Shown one piece after another: positions 24,332 to 33,400 of a stretch of DNA of 45,083 nt. Positions within the stretch are counted from its first letter, which is position 1; every line of letters starts with the position of its first letter. The position numbers were made by a program, and so were the translations under genes. The notes beneath the pieces are model-generated. The model saw only the letters and a list, made by a program, of their open reading frames with translations, had not been told where the DNA came from and did not search any database. The DNA is taken from positions 1 through 45,083 of the forward strand of contig LJTN01000023.1 of assembly GCA_001303415.1 (NCBI GenBank), read 5' to 3'. Source of the stretch: Myxococcales bacterium SG8_38. GTDB taxonomy: Bacteria; Myxococcota_A; Polyangia; Polyangiales; Houyiibacteriaceae.

Positions 24332-26775
24332 GGGCCCGACTCCTGCTTCTCTTGGCCGCGGAGCTTCCGGCGCTTCTCGGCCAGGTCCGACAGCCGAGCG
24401 CGCACCCGTTGATTGACCGTGCCATCGGGGAATGCGCCATCGGGGCCGGCCTCCCCGGCGGGAACACCGGTCAGGATCTCGATGGCCTGATTGACGTGAT
24501 TGACCGCATAGATGTGAAACTTGCCTTGATTGGCAGCCTCTCGGACGTCGCGACGCAGCATGAGATGCTTGACGTTGGCCTCCGGTATCAAGACCCCTTG
24601 GGAACCGCTGAGGCCGCGCGCCCGGCAGATGTCGAAGAAGCCCTCGATCTTCTGATTGACGCCGCCAATGGCCTGGACGTCGCCGCGTTGGTTGACGGAC
24701 CCGGTGACGCCGAAGGACTGATCGATCGGCAGCCCGGACAACGCCGAAAGCAAGGCGCATAGCTCGGCGCACGATGCGCTGTCACCCTCTACTCCACCAT
24801 ACGACTGCTCGAACACGAGGCTCGCTGACAAGGAAAGGGGCTCGTCAGACGAGTACGTCGCGGCCAAGTAGCTCGACAGGATGAATACGCCCTTGGAATG
24901 AATTGGGCCGCCAAGCTCGACCTCCCTCTCGATGTCGATGACCTTCCCGGGGCCCAAGGCGACGCGCGCCGTGATCCTGTTTGGCTTCCCGAACGCGAAG
25001 TCTGCGATCTGGAGCACCGCGAGACCGTTGATCTGACCGACGGTCTTGCCGGCCGTATCGATCAAAATCGTCTTCCGAAGGATCTCTTCTTGCAGCCGAT
25101 CGCGAATGCGACTGCTACGGCGAACGCGGCTTTCGATCGCTTGCTCGACGGCTTGTCGACCGATGATTTCCGAGCCGCTCTTCGACGCCCAAAAATCGGC
25201 CTCCCGCATGATGTCGGTGATAGGCCGGATGCGAGCCGAAAGCTTCTCGGCATCCCAAGCCTCGCGGGCGCTCTCCTCGACGAGGCGCCCGATCGCCGGG
25301 CCGTCGAGAGGTTTGAGCGATTCTCTTCGTGCAATCGTCGCTAGCAGCCTGGCATAGAGCGCGGTGTTCTCATCGGTTCGAGCCACTTCGTCCTCGAAGT
25401 CGGCAGCCACCTTGAAGAGCGTCGAGAACTCCGGGTCGTATGCTTGAAGCAGGTAGTAGAGGATGCGCTCGCCGACCAACACGACCTTGACCGAAAGCGG
25501 AATGGGCTTGGGCTCCAGAGACACGGTGCTGACCAGGCTGTATGCTTGTCCGAGCGACTCGATACGAAGCTCACCCGATTGCAGGGCTCGCTTCAGCCCA
25601 TCGTAGGCGAAAGGCTGCATCAACAGCTTTCGGGCGTCGATCACCAGATAGCCGCCGTTGGCCTTGTGAAGCGCGCCGGCTTTGATCAGTTGGAAGTTGG
25701 TGACCAACGTGCCCATCTGGGAGACGTGCTCGACCCGGCCGAGCAGTTGGTGATAGGTGGGATTCCGCTCCAGCTCGACGGGAGCCCCCTTCGCGCCGGA
25801 GTGGTCGACCAGTAGATTGACGGCATAACGCTGCGTGGCGCCCGATGCTTCGCCATCCGGTGTCCCCATTCGTCCACCGAAAAGCTGTTGGAGCTGCGAC
25901 TGCTCCTCGGGCGACGTGCGAAAGATGGAAATGTTCTCGACGATGTCCTCACGGACCTGTTGCAGGTAATCGACCACCTGCTCGTGATCCACATACTTGT
26001 GCGACAGCTCCTCGATGAGGCTGCCCACTGCCCACAGTGCGATCTCGCGGTCGAGCTCTCGAATTCTGCGCCGAGCTTCGCGCACGCGCTTCGGCGCCTG
26101 CTGCATCACGGACTGGAGCTCCTTGCCGACTTCCTCGGTCTCCCGCACCAAGCGTTCTTGCTCCTCCTTCGGCAGCTCGTTGAACTCCTCGGGGCCGAGG
26201 GTTTCGCCGTCACGTATTGGCGCGAACGCGATACCGGTGGGCGTCTGGATGATCCCGATCCCCCGCTCCTTGGCGCGTCGACTCACCTCTTCGAAGGCCG
26301 CTTCCTGTTCCTCCTGTAGCTCGTTTTGGATGGCTTCGCGCCGTGTGCGGTAATCCTCCGTCTCGAACGCCGCCGGAATCGCGCCGCGGGCATCGTCGAT
26401 CAGTTGACGCATGTCCTCCGCCAGCTCCCGGCCACGGCCGGCTGGCAGCTCGATGGCATGAGGCTGTCTGGACTCCTCGAAGTTGTTGACGTAGCACCAA
26501 TCGGACGCCGGTTTCTCATCGCGCGCTTTTCCCTCGAGGTACCGCTGCACCAGAGAGTGCCTTCCGGTGCCTTCCCGGCCGAGCACGTAGAGGTTGTAGC
26601 CTTCGTGCCTGATGCTCGCGCCGAGGTGGATGGCTTCGGTAGCGCGGTCCTGCCCCACCAGATCCTCGAGATCTTCGAGCTCTTCGGTGGTCTTGAAACC
26701 GAGCTCTTGCGGATCACAGCTTTGATAGAGAGCAGCTGGAGCCAGCTTTCGTGATGTAGACGAGTCTTCGGCCAT
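24328..26775 (-). CDS. Lon-family ATP-dependent protease (LonB/AAA_32 type)
   Basis: The 815-residue product begins MAEDSSTSRKLAPAALYQSC. It has 'LVGQDRATEAIHLGASIRHEGYNLYVLGREGTGRHSLV' (nucleotide-binding loop), a coiled-coil insertion (residues ~145-235) and 'NGGYLVIDARKLL' (Walker B-like). The Lon protease domain has catalytic Ser666 in 'GVEGDSAS' and Lys709 in 'GGVNQKIEGFFD', the same 43-residue spacing as E. coli Lon. There is no N-terminal LAN domain and no membrane segment. It degrades damaged or regulatory proteins. The longer frame from 26877 is not needed. Confidence 0.92.
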   Translation of the reverse strand: MAEDSSTSRKLAPAALYQSCDPQELGFKTTEELEDLEDLVGQDRATEAIHLGASIRHEGYNLYVLGREGTGRHSLVQRYLEGKARDEKPASDWCYVNNFEESRQPHAIELPAGRGRELAEDMRQLIDDARGAIPAAFETEDYRTRREAIQNELQEEQEAAFEEVSRRAKERGIGIIQTPTGIAFAPIRDGETLGPEEFNELPKEEQERLVRETEEVGKELQSVMQQAPKRVREARRRIRELDREIALWAVGSLIEELSHKYVDHEQVVDYLQQVREDIVENISIFRTSPEEQSQLQQLFGGRMGTPDGEASGATQRYAVNLLVDHSGAKGAPVELERNPTYHQLLGRVEHVSQMGTLVTNFQLIKAGALHKANGGYLVIDARKLLMQPFAYDGLKRALQSGELRIESLGQAYSLVSTVSLEPKPIPLSVKVVLVGERILYYLLQAYDPEFSTLFKVAADFEDEVARTDENTALYARLLATIARRESLKPLDGPAIGRLVEESAREAWDAEKLSARIRPITDIMREADFWASKSGSEIIGRQAVEQAIESRVRRSSRIRDRLQEEILRKTILIDTAGKTVGQINGLAVLQIADFAFGKPNRITARVALGPGKVIDIEREVELGGPIHSKGVFILSSYLAATYSSDEPLSLSASLVFEQSYGGVEGDSASCAELCALLSALSGLPIDQSFGVTGSVNQRGDVQAIGGVNQKIEGFFDICRARGLSGSQGVLIPEANVKHLMLRRDVREAANQGKFHIYAVNHVNQAIEILTGVPAGEAGPDGAFPDGTVNQRVRARLSDLAEKRRKLRGQEKQESGP

Positions 26776-26818
26776 CGCAAGAGCGGTAGACCAGGACCGC
26801 GAGCAAGGCAAGCGTGGA

Positions 26819-26861
26819 TGGAAGAGAATCCCTTTTGGAAGCCGAAAGGCTTGCTCTTCCA
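26819..26861 (-). promoter_or_regulatory. Nested hairpin in the lon leader
   Basis: TGGAAGAG (26819-26826) pairs with CTCTTCCA (26854-26861). Inside lies a second perfect hairpin, AAGCC-GAAA-GGCTT (26839-26852), with a 4-base loop. It falls in the 127-bp gap between the FAD-oxidoreductase stop and the lon start, about 45 bases upstream of lon's ATG. It could be a leader structure controlling lon expression or a weak terminator of the flavoprotein gene. There is no T-run on the minus strand. Confidence 0.45.
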
Positions 26862-26902
26862 CCCCAAGCCTCGTCAATGGGAAGGCGACTGCGCTAGGGC
26901 GT

Positions 26903-28075
26903 CTATGCGGCCGTGGCGGGGGCGTCTGTCAGTGCGACTAGCGCTTCCTCTTCGCGGTTCATCTCCTGACTCATCATCTTGTGGTAGTGCTGCACGGTGG
27001 GGATGTCCCAGTCGAGCGATGCGACTCGATCGGAGATTTCGAAGAACTGGAGAGATAGGTCGTCGCGTGCCGTCTGATACTCGCTGAGGTCGTTGCCTTC
27101 GATGATGGATCGCGCCAAGAGCTCTGCATCGCGAAGCGCATTGGTGATTCCGTGGGCCGTGATGGGATCGCTCATGTATCCCGCATCACCCACCAGCGCC
27201 CAGCCGTCGCCCCAAGGCTGCCGTAGGAAACCGCGAAGGCCAGGGAAGAAGTGGAGCTTGCTCACCGCGCGCGCGCTCAGAAGAGCTTCCGCAATGTCCG
27301 GAGCGCACTGCCCGAGGACCTGGCGAAAGGTTTCTGCACGATCGGCTGCTGGGCCGGAGGCAAAAGCATGAGGGACCGAAGCGAACACACAGGTCTCGCC
27401 TCCATTGGTCGGAATCGCGCCCCCGCCCATGCCCGGCCGGAAGTACCAACGATTGCCATCTACGGGTAGGTCCCTGAAATATCGATAGGCGACGCTCGTC
27501 GTGTGGCGGCCGACCACATAGGGTGTGGATCCGGCGAGCCTCGCGACCGTGGAGCGGCGACCGTCCGCGCCGATGACCAGGCCGGAGCGCACTTCACGAG
27601 TGCCGCCCGATTCGTCGCGCAGGCGGACGCCCGAAACCCGCCCTTCCTCAGTTCGCAACAGATCCAACATCTGCACGCCATGGCGGACTTCGGCTCCCGC
27701 ATCGCGTGCCGCATCTGCCAATACGCGGTCCAAGACCGTCCTCCGGGGCGCGTAGAGGGCGTCGACACCGAGCCGTGGCTTGATGTCGACCTCGACCGTG
27801 TTGGTTCTTCGATGGTCGGCGTAGATGAAGGAGGTCTTCCGAATCGGCGGTGTCCCTTCCTTCGCGAGACGTTCGGTGAGACCCCAACGATGAAGCAGCA
27901 AGACCGCAGGTCGCATCAGCGCATGGGTCGATAGAGTGTCGGCGCCAAGAGGGCTCTTGTCGAATACGAGAACCCTCATGCCGGACGCCGCCAAAAGCAT
28001 GGCGGTGGCGGACCCCGCGCAGCGCGCCCCAACTACGATTGCGTCGTAGGTGTCTTCGATTGGTTGCATCGTCAT
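26903..28075 (-). CDS. FAD-dependent oxidoreductase (geranylgeranyl-reductase/PHBH-like)
   Basis: The 390-residue protein starts at 28075, with AGGAG 8 bases upstream. It has the FAD Rossmann motif 'DAIVVGARCAGSATAMLLAASGMRVLVFDK', the middle 'GLVIGADGRRSTVARLAG' (DG motif) and the C-terminal 'GWALVGDAGYMSDPITAHGITNALRDAELLA' (GD motif). These are the three FAD contacts of the p-hydroxybenzoate-hydroxylase fold. The substrate could be an aromatic, a lipid or a halogenation precursor, and the sequence does not decide. It follows a second flavoprotein by 11 bp and is probably in the same operon. Confidence 0.82.
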   Translation of the reverse strand: MTMQPIEDTYDAIVVGARCAGSATAMLLAASGMRVLVFDKSPLGADTLSTHALMRPAVLLLHRWGLTERLAKEGTPPIRKTSFIYADHRRTNTVEVDIKPRLGVDALYAPRRTVLDRVLADAARDAGAEVRHGVQMLDLLRTEEGRVSGVRLRDESGGTREVRSGLVIGADGRRSTVARLAGSTPYVVGRHTTSVAYRYFRDLPVDGNRWYFRPGMGGGAIPTNGGETCVFASVPHAFASGPAADRAETFRQVLGQCAPDIAEALLSARAVSKLHFFPGLRGFLRQPWGDGWALVGDAGYMSDPITAHGITNALRDAELLARSIIEGNDLSEYQTARDDLSLQFFEISDRVASLDWDIPTVQHYHKMMSQEMNREEEALVALTDAPATAA

Positions 28076-28086
28076 GACGTCATCTC

Positions 28087-29325
28087 CTATGCGGCGATTG
28101 AAGATCGGTTGAAGCGCCGAACGATGTGTGCCGCGATCGCCCGGGCATCGCTTCCAACCCCGTCGATGAAGCTGGACTTGCGCGTACGCTGAAAGTTGAG
28201 ACCGAGCGCATAGACGCCGGGGGCGGGCGTGACCCCGCCGTCGTGAATGATCTCTCCCCGGATATCGAGCACCGGAACGTGCAACCAGGGATACCGACGG
28301 CGAAAACCCGTTGCCCAAAGCACGGTGGAAATGCCGGCGTCTCGCACGTCGATCTCGGTCGCAGACTCGCGCGCCACGATCGGTGAACGTCGATTGGGCG
28401 CATCGGCGCTCATCCGCGTTTCGTCGATGAACGCATCGATGCGACCGAGTAGCCTGTCGAGCTTGCGCTCGGCAGAATCGATGTTGCGCTGTAGATCATC
28501 GCAAAAACGAATTCTCGTGCCCCCTGCCCCATCGACCCTTCCAACCAGGCGGACGCCTTCGTACTGCAAGATTCCCAAATCGATGGTTCGATGATCCGGT
28601 GTGCCGACCAGCTGCAACGAGGGCTGGCGCCGCGCCGAGTCGAGATCGAACGCGTGCTCGGCCCGTTCGCCCAAGACGCCGCTTGCCTCGAGCCACCAGG
28701 AGATGTCTCTGCCGCGGTAGCGTCTCGGCATGCGGATGTGGCGACCGACGGCCAGCGTCACCGGACGCCCCGACTGATGAATCTCCTGGGCTAGCTGAAT
28801 CCCCGACGCGGACGCGCCCACCATGAGCACTCCACCTTCGGGAAGCTGCTCGGGATTCTTGTAGCGAGACGGCACGAGCTGATGCAGATCGGGCGACAGA
28901 TTCGCGGCGACCTCAGGAACGAACGGGACGTCGCAATGTCCGGTCGCGATGATGACGTTGGGCGCCGTCCAGTCGCCCTGATCGGTCTGCACGCGGTAGC
29001 CGCCGTCGGCGCGCTCCACACGGAGCACGGTGGTCTCTTCTTGCACCGGCGCGTCGAATGAGTTGGCGTAGGCTTCGAAGTAGCCGATCACCTCGGGCAT
29101 TGTCATGAAGCCGTCGGGATCGTCGCCTCGATAGCTGAATCCCGGAAGGCGCGTGTGCCACCTCGGGCTGAGCAACCGAAGAGAGTCCCAGCGCTCGCTC
29201 CGCCAACGCTCTGCGATGCGGCCTCGCTCCAAGACGACGTGGTCGATGCCCTCATCGACGAGACACCGGCTCACTGCCAATCCAGCTTGTCCGCCGCCAA
29301 TGATGATGGTGTCTGTGCGTCTCAT
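28087..29325 (-). CDS. Flavin-containing monooxygenase-like NAD(P)/FAD oxidoreductase
   Basis: The 412-residue protein has 'DTIIIGGGQAGLAVSRCLVDEGIDHVVLERG' (FAD Rossmann fold), 'RWDSLRLLSPRWHTRLPGF', 'VIIATGHCDVPFVP', and a second nucleotide-binding motif, 'GGVLMVGASASGIQLAQEIHQSGRPVTLAVG', for NAD(P)H. The C-terminal 'VLWATGFRRRYPWLHVPVLD' is the ATG motif. This matches CzcO/FMO-type enzymes. It is the first of two tandem flavoprotein genes. The gap to OsmC upstream carries a strong GC-rich hairpin that may split the transcripts. Confidence 0.82.
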   Translation of the reverse strand: MRRTDTIIIGGGQAGLAVSRCLVDEGIDHVVLERGRIAERWRSERWDSLRLLSPRWHTRLPGFSYRGDDPDGFMTMPEVIGYFEAYANSFDAPVQEETTVLRVERADGGYRVQTDQGDWTAPNVIIATGHCDVPFVPEVAANLSPDLHQLVPSRYKNPEQLPEGGVLMVGASASGIQLAQEIHQSGRPVTLAVGRHIRMPRRYRGRDISWWLEASGVLGERAEHAFDLDSARRQPSLQLVGTPDHRTIDLGILQYEGVRLVGRVDGAGGTRIRFCDDLQRNIDSAERKLDRLLGRIDAFIDETRMSADAPNRRSPIVARESATEIDVRDAGISTVLWATGFRRRYPWLHVPVLDIRGEIIHDGGVTPAPGVYALGLNFQRTRKSSFIDGVGSDARAIAAHIVRRFNRSSIAA

Positions 29326-29356
29326 GCCTCTGCCCTTTCCGCCCTGCCGCCGGTGA

Positions 29357-29390
29357 CCGGCCGACCAGCCCTACTCTCGGGGCCGGCCGG
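29357..29390. terminator. GC-rich hairpin between osmC and monooxygenase
   Basis: CCGGCCG (29357-29363) pairs with CGGCCGG (29384-29390), enclosing a second stem, GCCC/GGGC, with an 8-base loop and one 4-base bulge. It sits in the 86-bp gap between the osmC stop and the monooxygenase start. It would fold strongly on either strand. There is no T-run, so it may attenuate transcription or protect mRNA ends rather than act as a classic terminator. Confidence 0.45.
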
Positions 29391-29411
29391 CTTGCTCCGT
29401 CGGGTCAGACA

Positions 29412-30014
29412 TCAGTCCGCATCCACTTCGATCGACACCGGAACTCCGTTGGTGAGCACGTCGTACACAGCAGAGCGCGCCTGGGACTGCGCAACGATCT
29501 TGCGAAGGGTCTCGGCGTCGGCGTCGCCCTTTACCTTGAAGGCGAGGCGAATGCCCTGGTAGCCGTTGCGGACCTGATCGGAAATCCCGAGCAACCCGCG
29601 GAGGTCGATGTCGCCCTCGACCCGTGATTCCACCGACTCGAGTGTGACTCCACGAGCGGCAGCCACATTGCCAATGCCAGCGGTGATGCAGGCAGCCAAG
29701 GCGTGGAGAAGGAACTCGACCGGCGTCGGCGCGTTGCCTGCTCCGCAGAGGACGGGGGGGTGATCTCCGTCATACACGAAGTCCCCGGTCTGTGCGTGCT
29801 CGCCGCCGGCGCCGCTGTAGCCCTCGATGCGGCTGCGGCTGTGCGTACCTTTGATCCATTCGTTCGACGCCCGGAACTGGAACTTCGCGAGCTCCGGCTG
29901 CTCGGCCACGGCGTTGATGGTCGCGAACAGGGTCGGTACGTCGACGCCGTTCAGGGGGCGCTTTTCCCGACGTGGCTTGCTTTGATTGGTCTCGGTGGTT
30001 GCATTGGTTTCCAT
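29412..30014 (-). CDS. OsmC/Ohr-family protein
   Basis: The 200-residue protein has an N-terminal tail of about 45 residues (METNATTETNQSKPRREKRP). The OsmC fold follows: 'GDHPPVLCGAGNAPTPVEFLLHALAACITAGIGNVAAARGV' with the two cysteine positions of the peroxidase pair, then 'GDIDLRGLLG', 'GYQGIRLAFKVKGDADAETLRKIVAQSQARSAVYDVLTNGVPVSIEV'. In this family the Cys pair reduces organic hydroperoxides with lipoyl or thiol donors. The ATG at 30014 is preceded by AGAGGA and AAAGGA sites. It is upstream of the flavoproteins and downstream of the leftward DUF4242 gene. Confidence 0.85.
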   Translation of the reverse strand: METNATTETNQSKPRREKRPLNGVDVPTLFATINAVAEQPELAKFQFRASNEWIKGTHSRSRIEGYSGAGGEHAQTGDFVYDGDHPPVLCGAGNAPTPVEFLLHALAACITAGIGNVAAARGVTLESVESRVEGDIDLRGLLGISDQVRNGYQGIRLAFKVKGDADAETLRKIVAQSQARSAVYDVLTNGVPVSIEVDAD

Positions 30015-30038
30015 GATTTCCTCTTTCCTTTGGTTGGG

Positions 30039-30062
30039 GTGGCGGGAATCGTTCCCGTCCAC
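30039..30062. promoter_or_regulatory. Inverted repeat in the osmC leader
   Basis: GTGG-CGGGAA-TCG-TTCCCG-T-CCAC is a near-perfect inverted repeat (10 paired bases each side, one unpaired T). It begins 25 bp upstream of the osmC ATG, inside the 140-bp gap (30015-30154). It looks like an operator or leader hairpin. A second, weaker inverted repeat, TTTCGC/GCGAAA, lies at 30136-30154, directly after the DUF4242 stop codon. Confidence 0.4.
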
Positions 30063-30154
30063 ACACGTCAACCTACGGAGCGCCCGTGTGAGGCTCCGTG
30101 TGAAGGACCGTGGAAAAACCGAGGCCTGAGCGCCTTTTCGCTAACTATGCGAAA

Positions 30155-30400
30155 TTACGGCGTATGAAGGGTGCAAGGCCAGACGATGCCCTCCGATCGG
30201 TTCACTCTGAGAAACGAGCGAACCGCCTCGGCGTCGGGAGCCTGAAAGACGCAAACCAAGCGCTTTCGATCGGGCATCAGGTAGCTCCGAATGCTCGTCA
30301 CCCGATAGAGATCGACGCACTTCGATTCGTCGTGCATGCGGCGCATTTCGTCGTCGCTCAGAGGCTCGGGAAACGCACGCTCGACGACGACCCATTCCAT
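30155..30400 (-). CDS. DUF4242 small protein
   Basis: From the ATG at 30400 the 81-residue product is MEWVVVERAFPEPLSDDEMR..., with 'VTSIRSYLMPDRKRLVCVFQAPDAEAVRSFLRVN'. This is the pattern of the DUF4242 family (small ferredoxin-like-fold proteins; a nickel-binding Streptomyces member is known). It resembles the product of 33573-33830 ('VKFIRSYFSKDRRRMICEYEAPDAETVREVQ'). The 142-residue longer frame upstream overlaps the divergent regulator and is unlikely. The start has no strong ribosome site. Its role is unknown. It is divergent from the large regulator, with only 50 bp between them. Confidence 0.8.
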   Translation of the reverse strand: MEWVVVERAFPEPLSDDEMRRMHDESKCVDLYRVTSIRSYLMPDRKRLVCVFQAPDAEAVRSFLRVNRSEGIVWPCTLHTP

Positions 30401-30450
30401 CGCGGGCAAATTAACACGAATCGACCGGTCGCGAGGGACAAAAGGACCGT

Positions 30451-33400
30451 TTGACTGAATCCCGGAAGATGGGGGAACCTCCATGGGTGAGCGTCGTCGC
30501 CGCGCTTCAGGTCCAAGTGTTGGGACCACTTGCCGTCTTGCAAAACGGTGAGGCGGCGCGTCTTCCCCAATCGAAAAAGACACGCGGGCTCCTCGCCTAT
30601 CTCGCGATCACGGGCCGCGCACACCGGCGGGATAGGCTCTGCTCCCTATTGTGGGACGTCGCGGACGACCCGCGGGGCGCCCTGCGCTGGAGCCTCTCGA
30701 AAATCCGTCCGCTCGTCGATTCCGGCACCAAGCGCTGCCTGCGGGCCGATCGGGAGACGGTGCAGCTCGACCTCGACGATGGCTCACTCGACTGGCGCTC
30801 GGTTCGGCGCGAGCTCGCCTCGGGCGTGGCGTTGATTCCTTCAGGTCGCCTTCTCGAGCTCGCCTCGGTTTTTCGAGGCGAGCTGCTCGAGGGTCTCGAC
30901 CTGCTCGATTTCGACGAGTTCACCGCTTGGTGCGCAGCCGAAAGAGAGCATGCGCGCAAGCTGCAAGGCCAGATTCTGCAGACACTCGTGGAGCGGCTCG
31001 AAGAGACACCAACCGAAGCCCTTCCGCACGCGCGGGAGCTCGTGCGCATCGATCCTCTGAACGAAGAAGCGAGGGCGCGTTTGATCCGTCTTCTCGCGCT
31101 GGCTGGGCGACGCAACGAGGCCCAGGCGCAATATGAAAGCGCCGCTCGCATGTTGAAAGAGCTAGGCGCTGGACCCGGTGGACCACTGCTCGCTGCTTGG
31201 CGGGAGGTGAACAGCGCGGCGGCCATGACCCGAGAAGACGCGGCGCCGGTGTCCCTTTCCACTCCCGCGCCGAAGGAATCTCCGGTCTTGAAGCACCGTA
31301 GCGAGGGCCTTCTGGTGGGGCGGCAGGACGAACGAGCGCGCCTCGTGTCGCTCCTGGACGATGCGGCTCACGGAAGCCTCAAGATCTTCTTGCTCAAGGG
31401 CGAGTCCGGGGTGGGCAAGACCCGCCTCCTGACCGAGCTGAGTGACCAAGCACGCCGTCGCGGATGCACCGTATTCGAAGCCACAGCGTACGAAGCCGAA
31501 GCGGGACGCCCCTACGGTCCCTGGATCGACGCCCTGCGACGGCTTCCCGAGGAGGTCATCGCAAACGCCGATCGCCCTGCCCTGGCACCGTTGCTGCCGG
31601 AGCTAGGTGAATCCGACGCCGATTCACACAGCCGAGACCGGTTGTTTGGCGCTGTCGTCGACGTGATCGCGGCTCGGGCCACCGAAGAAGAGCCCGTGCT
31701 GCTCATCTTCGATGACCTGCACTGGTGCGACGATGCGACTGCAGAGCTGCTGCACTACGTGGCGCGAATGAGCCTCGCCCGGCCGGTGCTCATCGTCCTG
31801 GGCGCCCGCGATGGCGAGCTAATCGACAACGAGTCCGCCATGCGCGTGTTGCGAAGCTTCCGGCGTGACGGCTTGATCGACGAACATCTGCTCTTGCCAC
31901 TGACGGAGCAGGAGGTGGCCGTCCTCGTGCAGGAGATGGACAGTGCGGCAGACCCCGCGGAAGTATTCGCATTGAGTGGAGGAAACGCCCTGCTCGCGAG
32001 GGAGCTCGCGCAAGCTGCCTTGCGGAAGGGTGAATCGGTCCCCCGGTCACTCAAAGAGCTGGTCGGCGATCGGCTCGCCCGCCTTGCTCCCGAAGCAGGC
32101 GACGTGCTTCGTTGGAGCGCGGTCTTGGGGCCGACCTTCGATGTCTCCCGTCTGACCGAGCTGGTATCGCTCGAGCTCGACCCGTTGATGACTGCGCTTA
32201 CCGAGCTCGAGCGCCATGCGCTGCTCGAAAGCTCGAGCACCGCGACGGGGACGTACGCGTTTCATCACGCACTGGTCCACCGTGTGGTGTACTCGGAGAT
32301 CTCCGAGCCGCGCCGCAAGCTCATGCATCTACGCATCGCACGGCTGTTGGAGGACCGGAACGACCCGGACGGCACCATTGCGCTCGAGCTTGCACATCAT
32401 GCCTCAGTGGGCGGCGACGCGGCCATGGCCGCCCGCGCTTGCGTGGTTGCAGGCAATCGGTGCCTTCGTGTGTTTGCCAATGCAGAGGCCTATACGCACG
32501 CGCGCCGAGGTCTTCGATTGGTCGAAGAGCTCCCGGATCCCGAGCGCCTCAAGCTGCGAATCGAGCTCGAGCAGGTGAGCCTCGGCGCACATTGGCCGAA
32601 AGACGCAGAAACGGAGGCGCGGCGCATCGAGGCCCTCGCGGAGCATGCGCTCGACGCAGGCTGCGCGGAGCACGCACGCCTCGGGTTCACGTTGGTCAGC
32701 TATCTACGGTGGTACGAGGGCGCGGTGGGTGAGGCCCATCGGGCATCTCTACGGGCCGAGTTCGCGAGCCGCGGCGCCGACGACGAGGATCGTGTCATCG
32801 GTATCGCCGAAGCAGGCCGATGCCTCGTGATTCTCGAGCGCGACCTCGCGCAAGCCGAAGCGCTTCTGCTCGAGGCGCGTGCGTTGACGGAGCGCTCTGG
32901 AAGGTCCGCCTGGGCCGTCTTCGATGGTATCGGCCTACTGCGGTTGCACGCGGGTGCACTCGAGGAAGCAAAGGGCGCATTCGAGCAGGCCTGGGCGCTC
33001 GCGAGAAAGGATGGGAACCGACTGCAAGAGTTCATGGCGCTCGAACACCTGGTCACGGTATGCATCCATCGACGCGAGGAAGACGAGGCCTGCGACTACG
33101 CGAGAGAGCTCGCGATCATCGGTGAAAAGCTCCGGGAAGGCAGCGAACGGCCGCTCGGGCGCGCGATGCTGGCGCTTTGTCGGTATCGAAAAGACGATGT
33201 CGACTACCGGCGCGCGCTCGACGATGCGCTTCAGGCGCTGCGCGAGGTCGACGCGAAGCAGCGCCTCGCCTTCGCGCTCACCCAGGCGGCGACCATCGAG
33301 TCGGAACGCGGCGAGCTGGAAAGCGCCGCCGCACGCGCTCGGGAGGCGGCCGATCTCGGGCAAGTCTTGCAGCAGCCGAGTGAGACGGCTTTGGCCAGAG

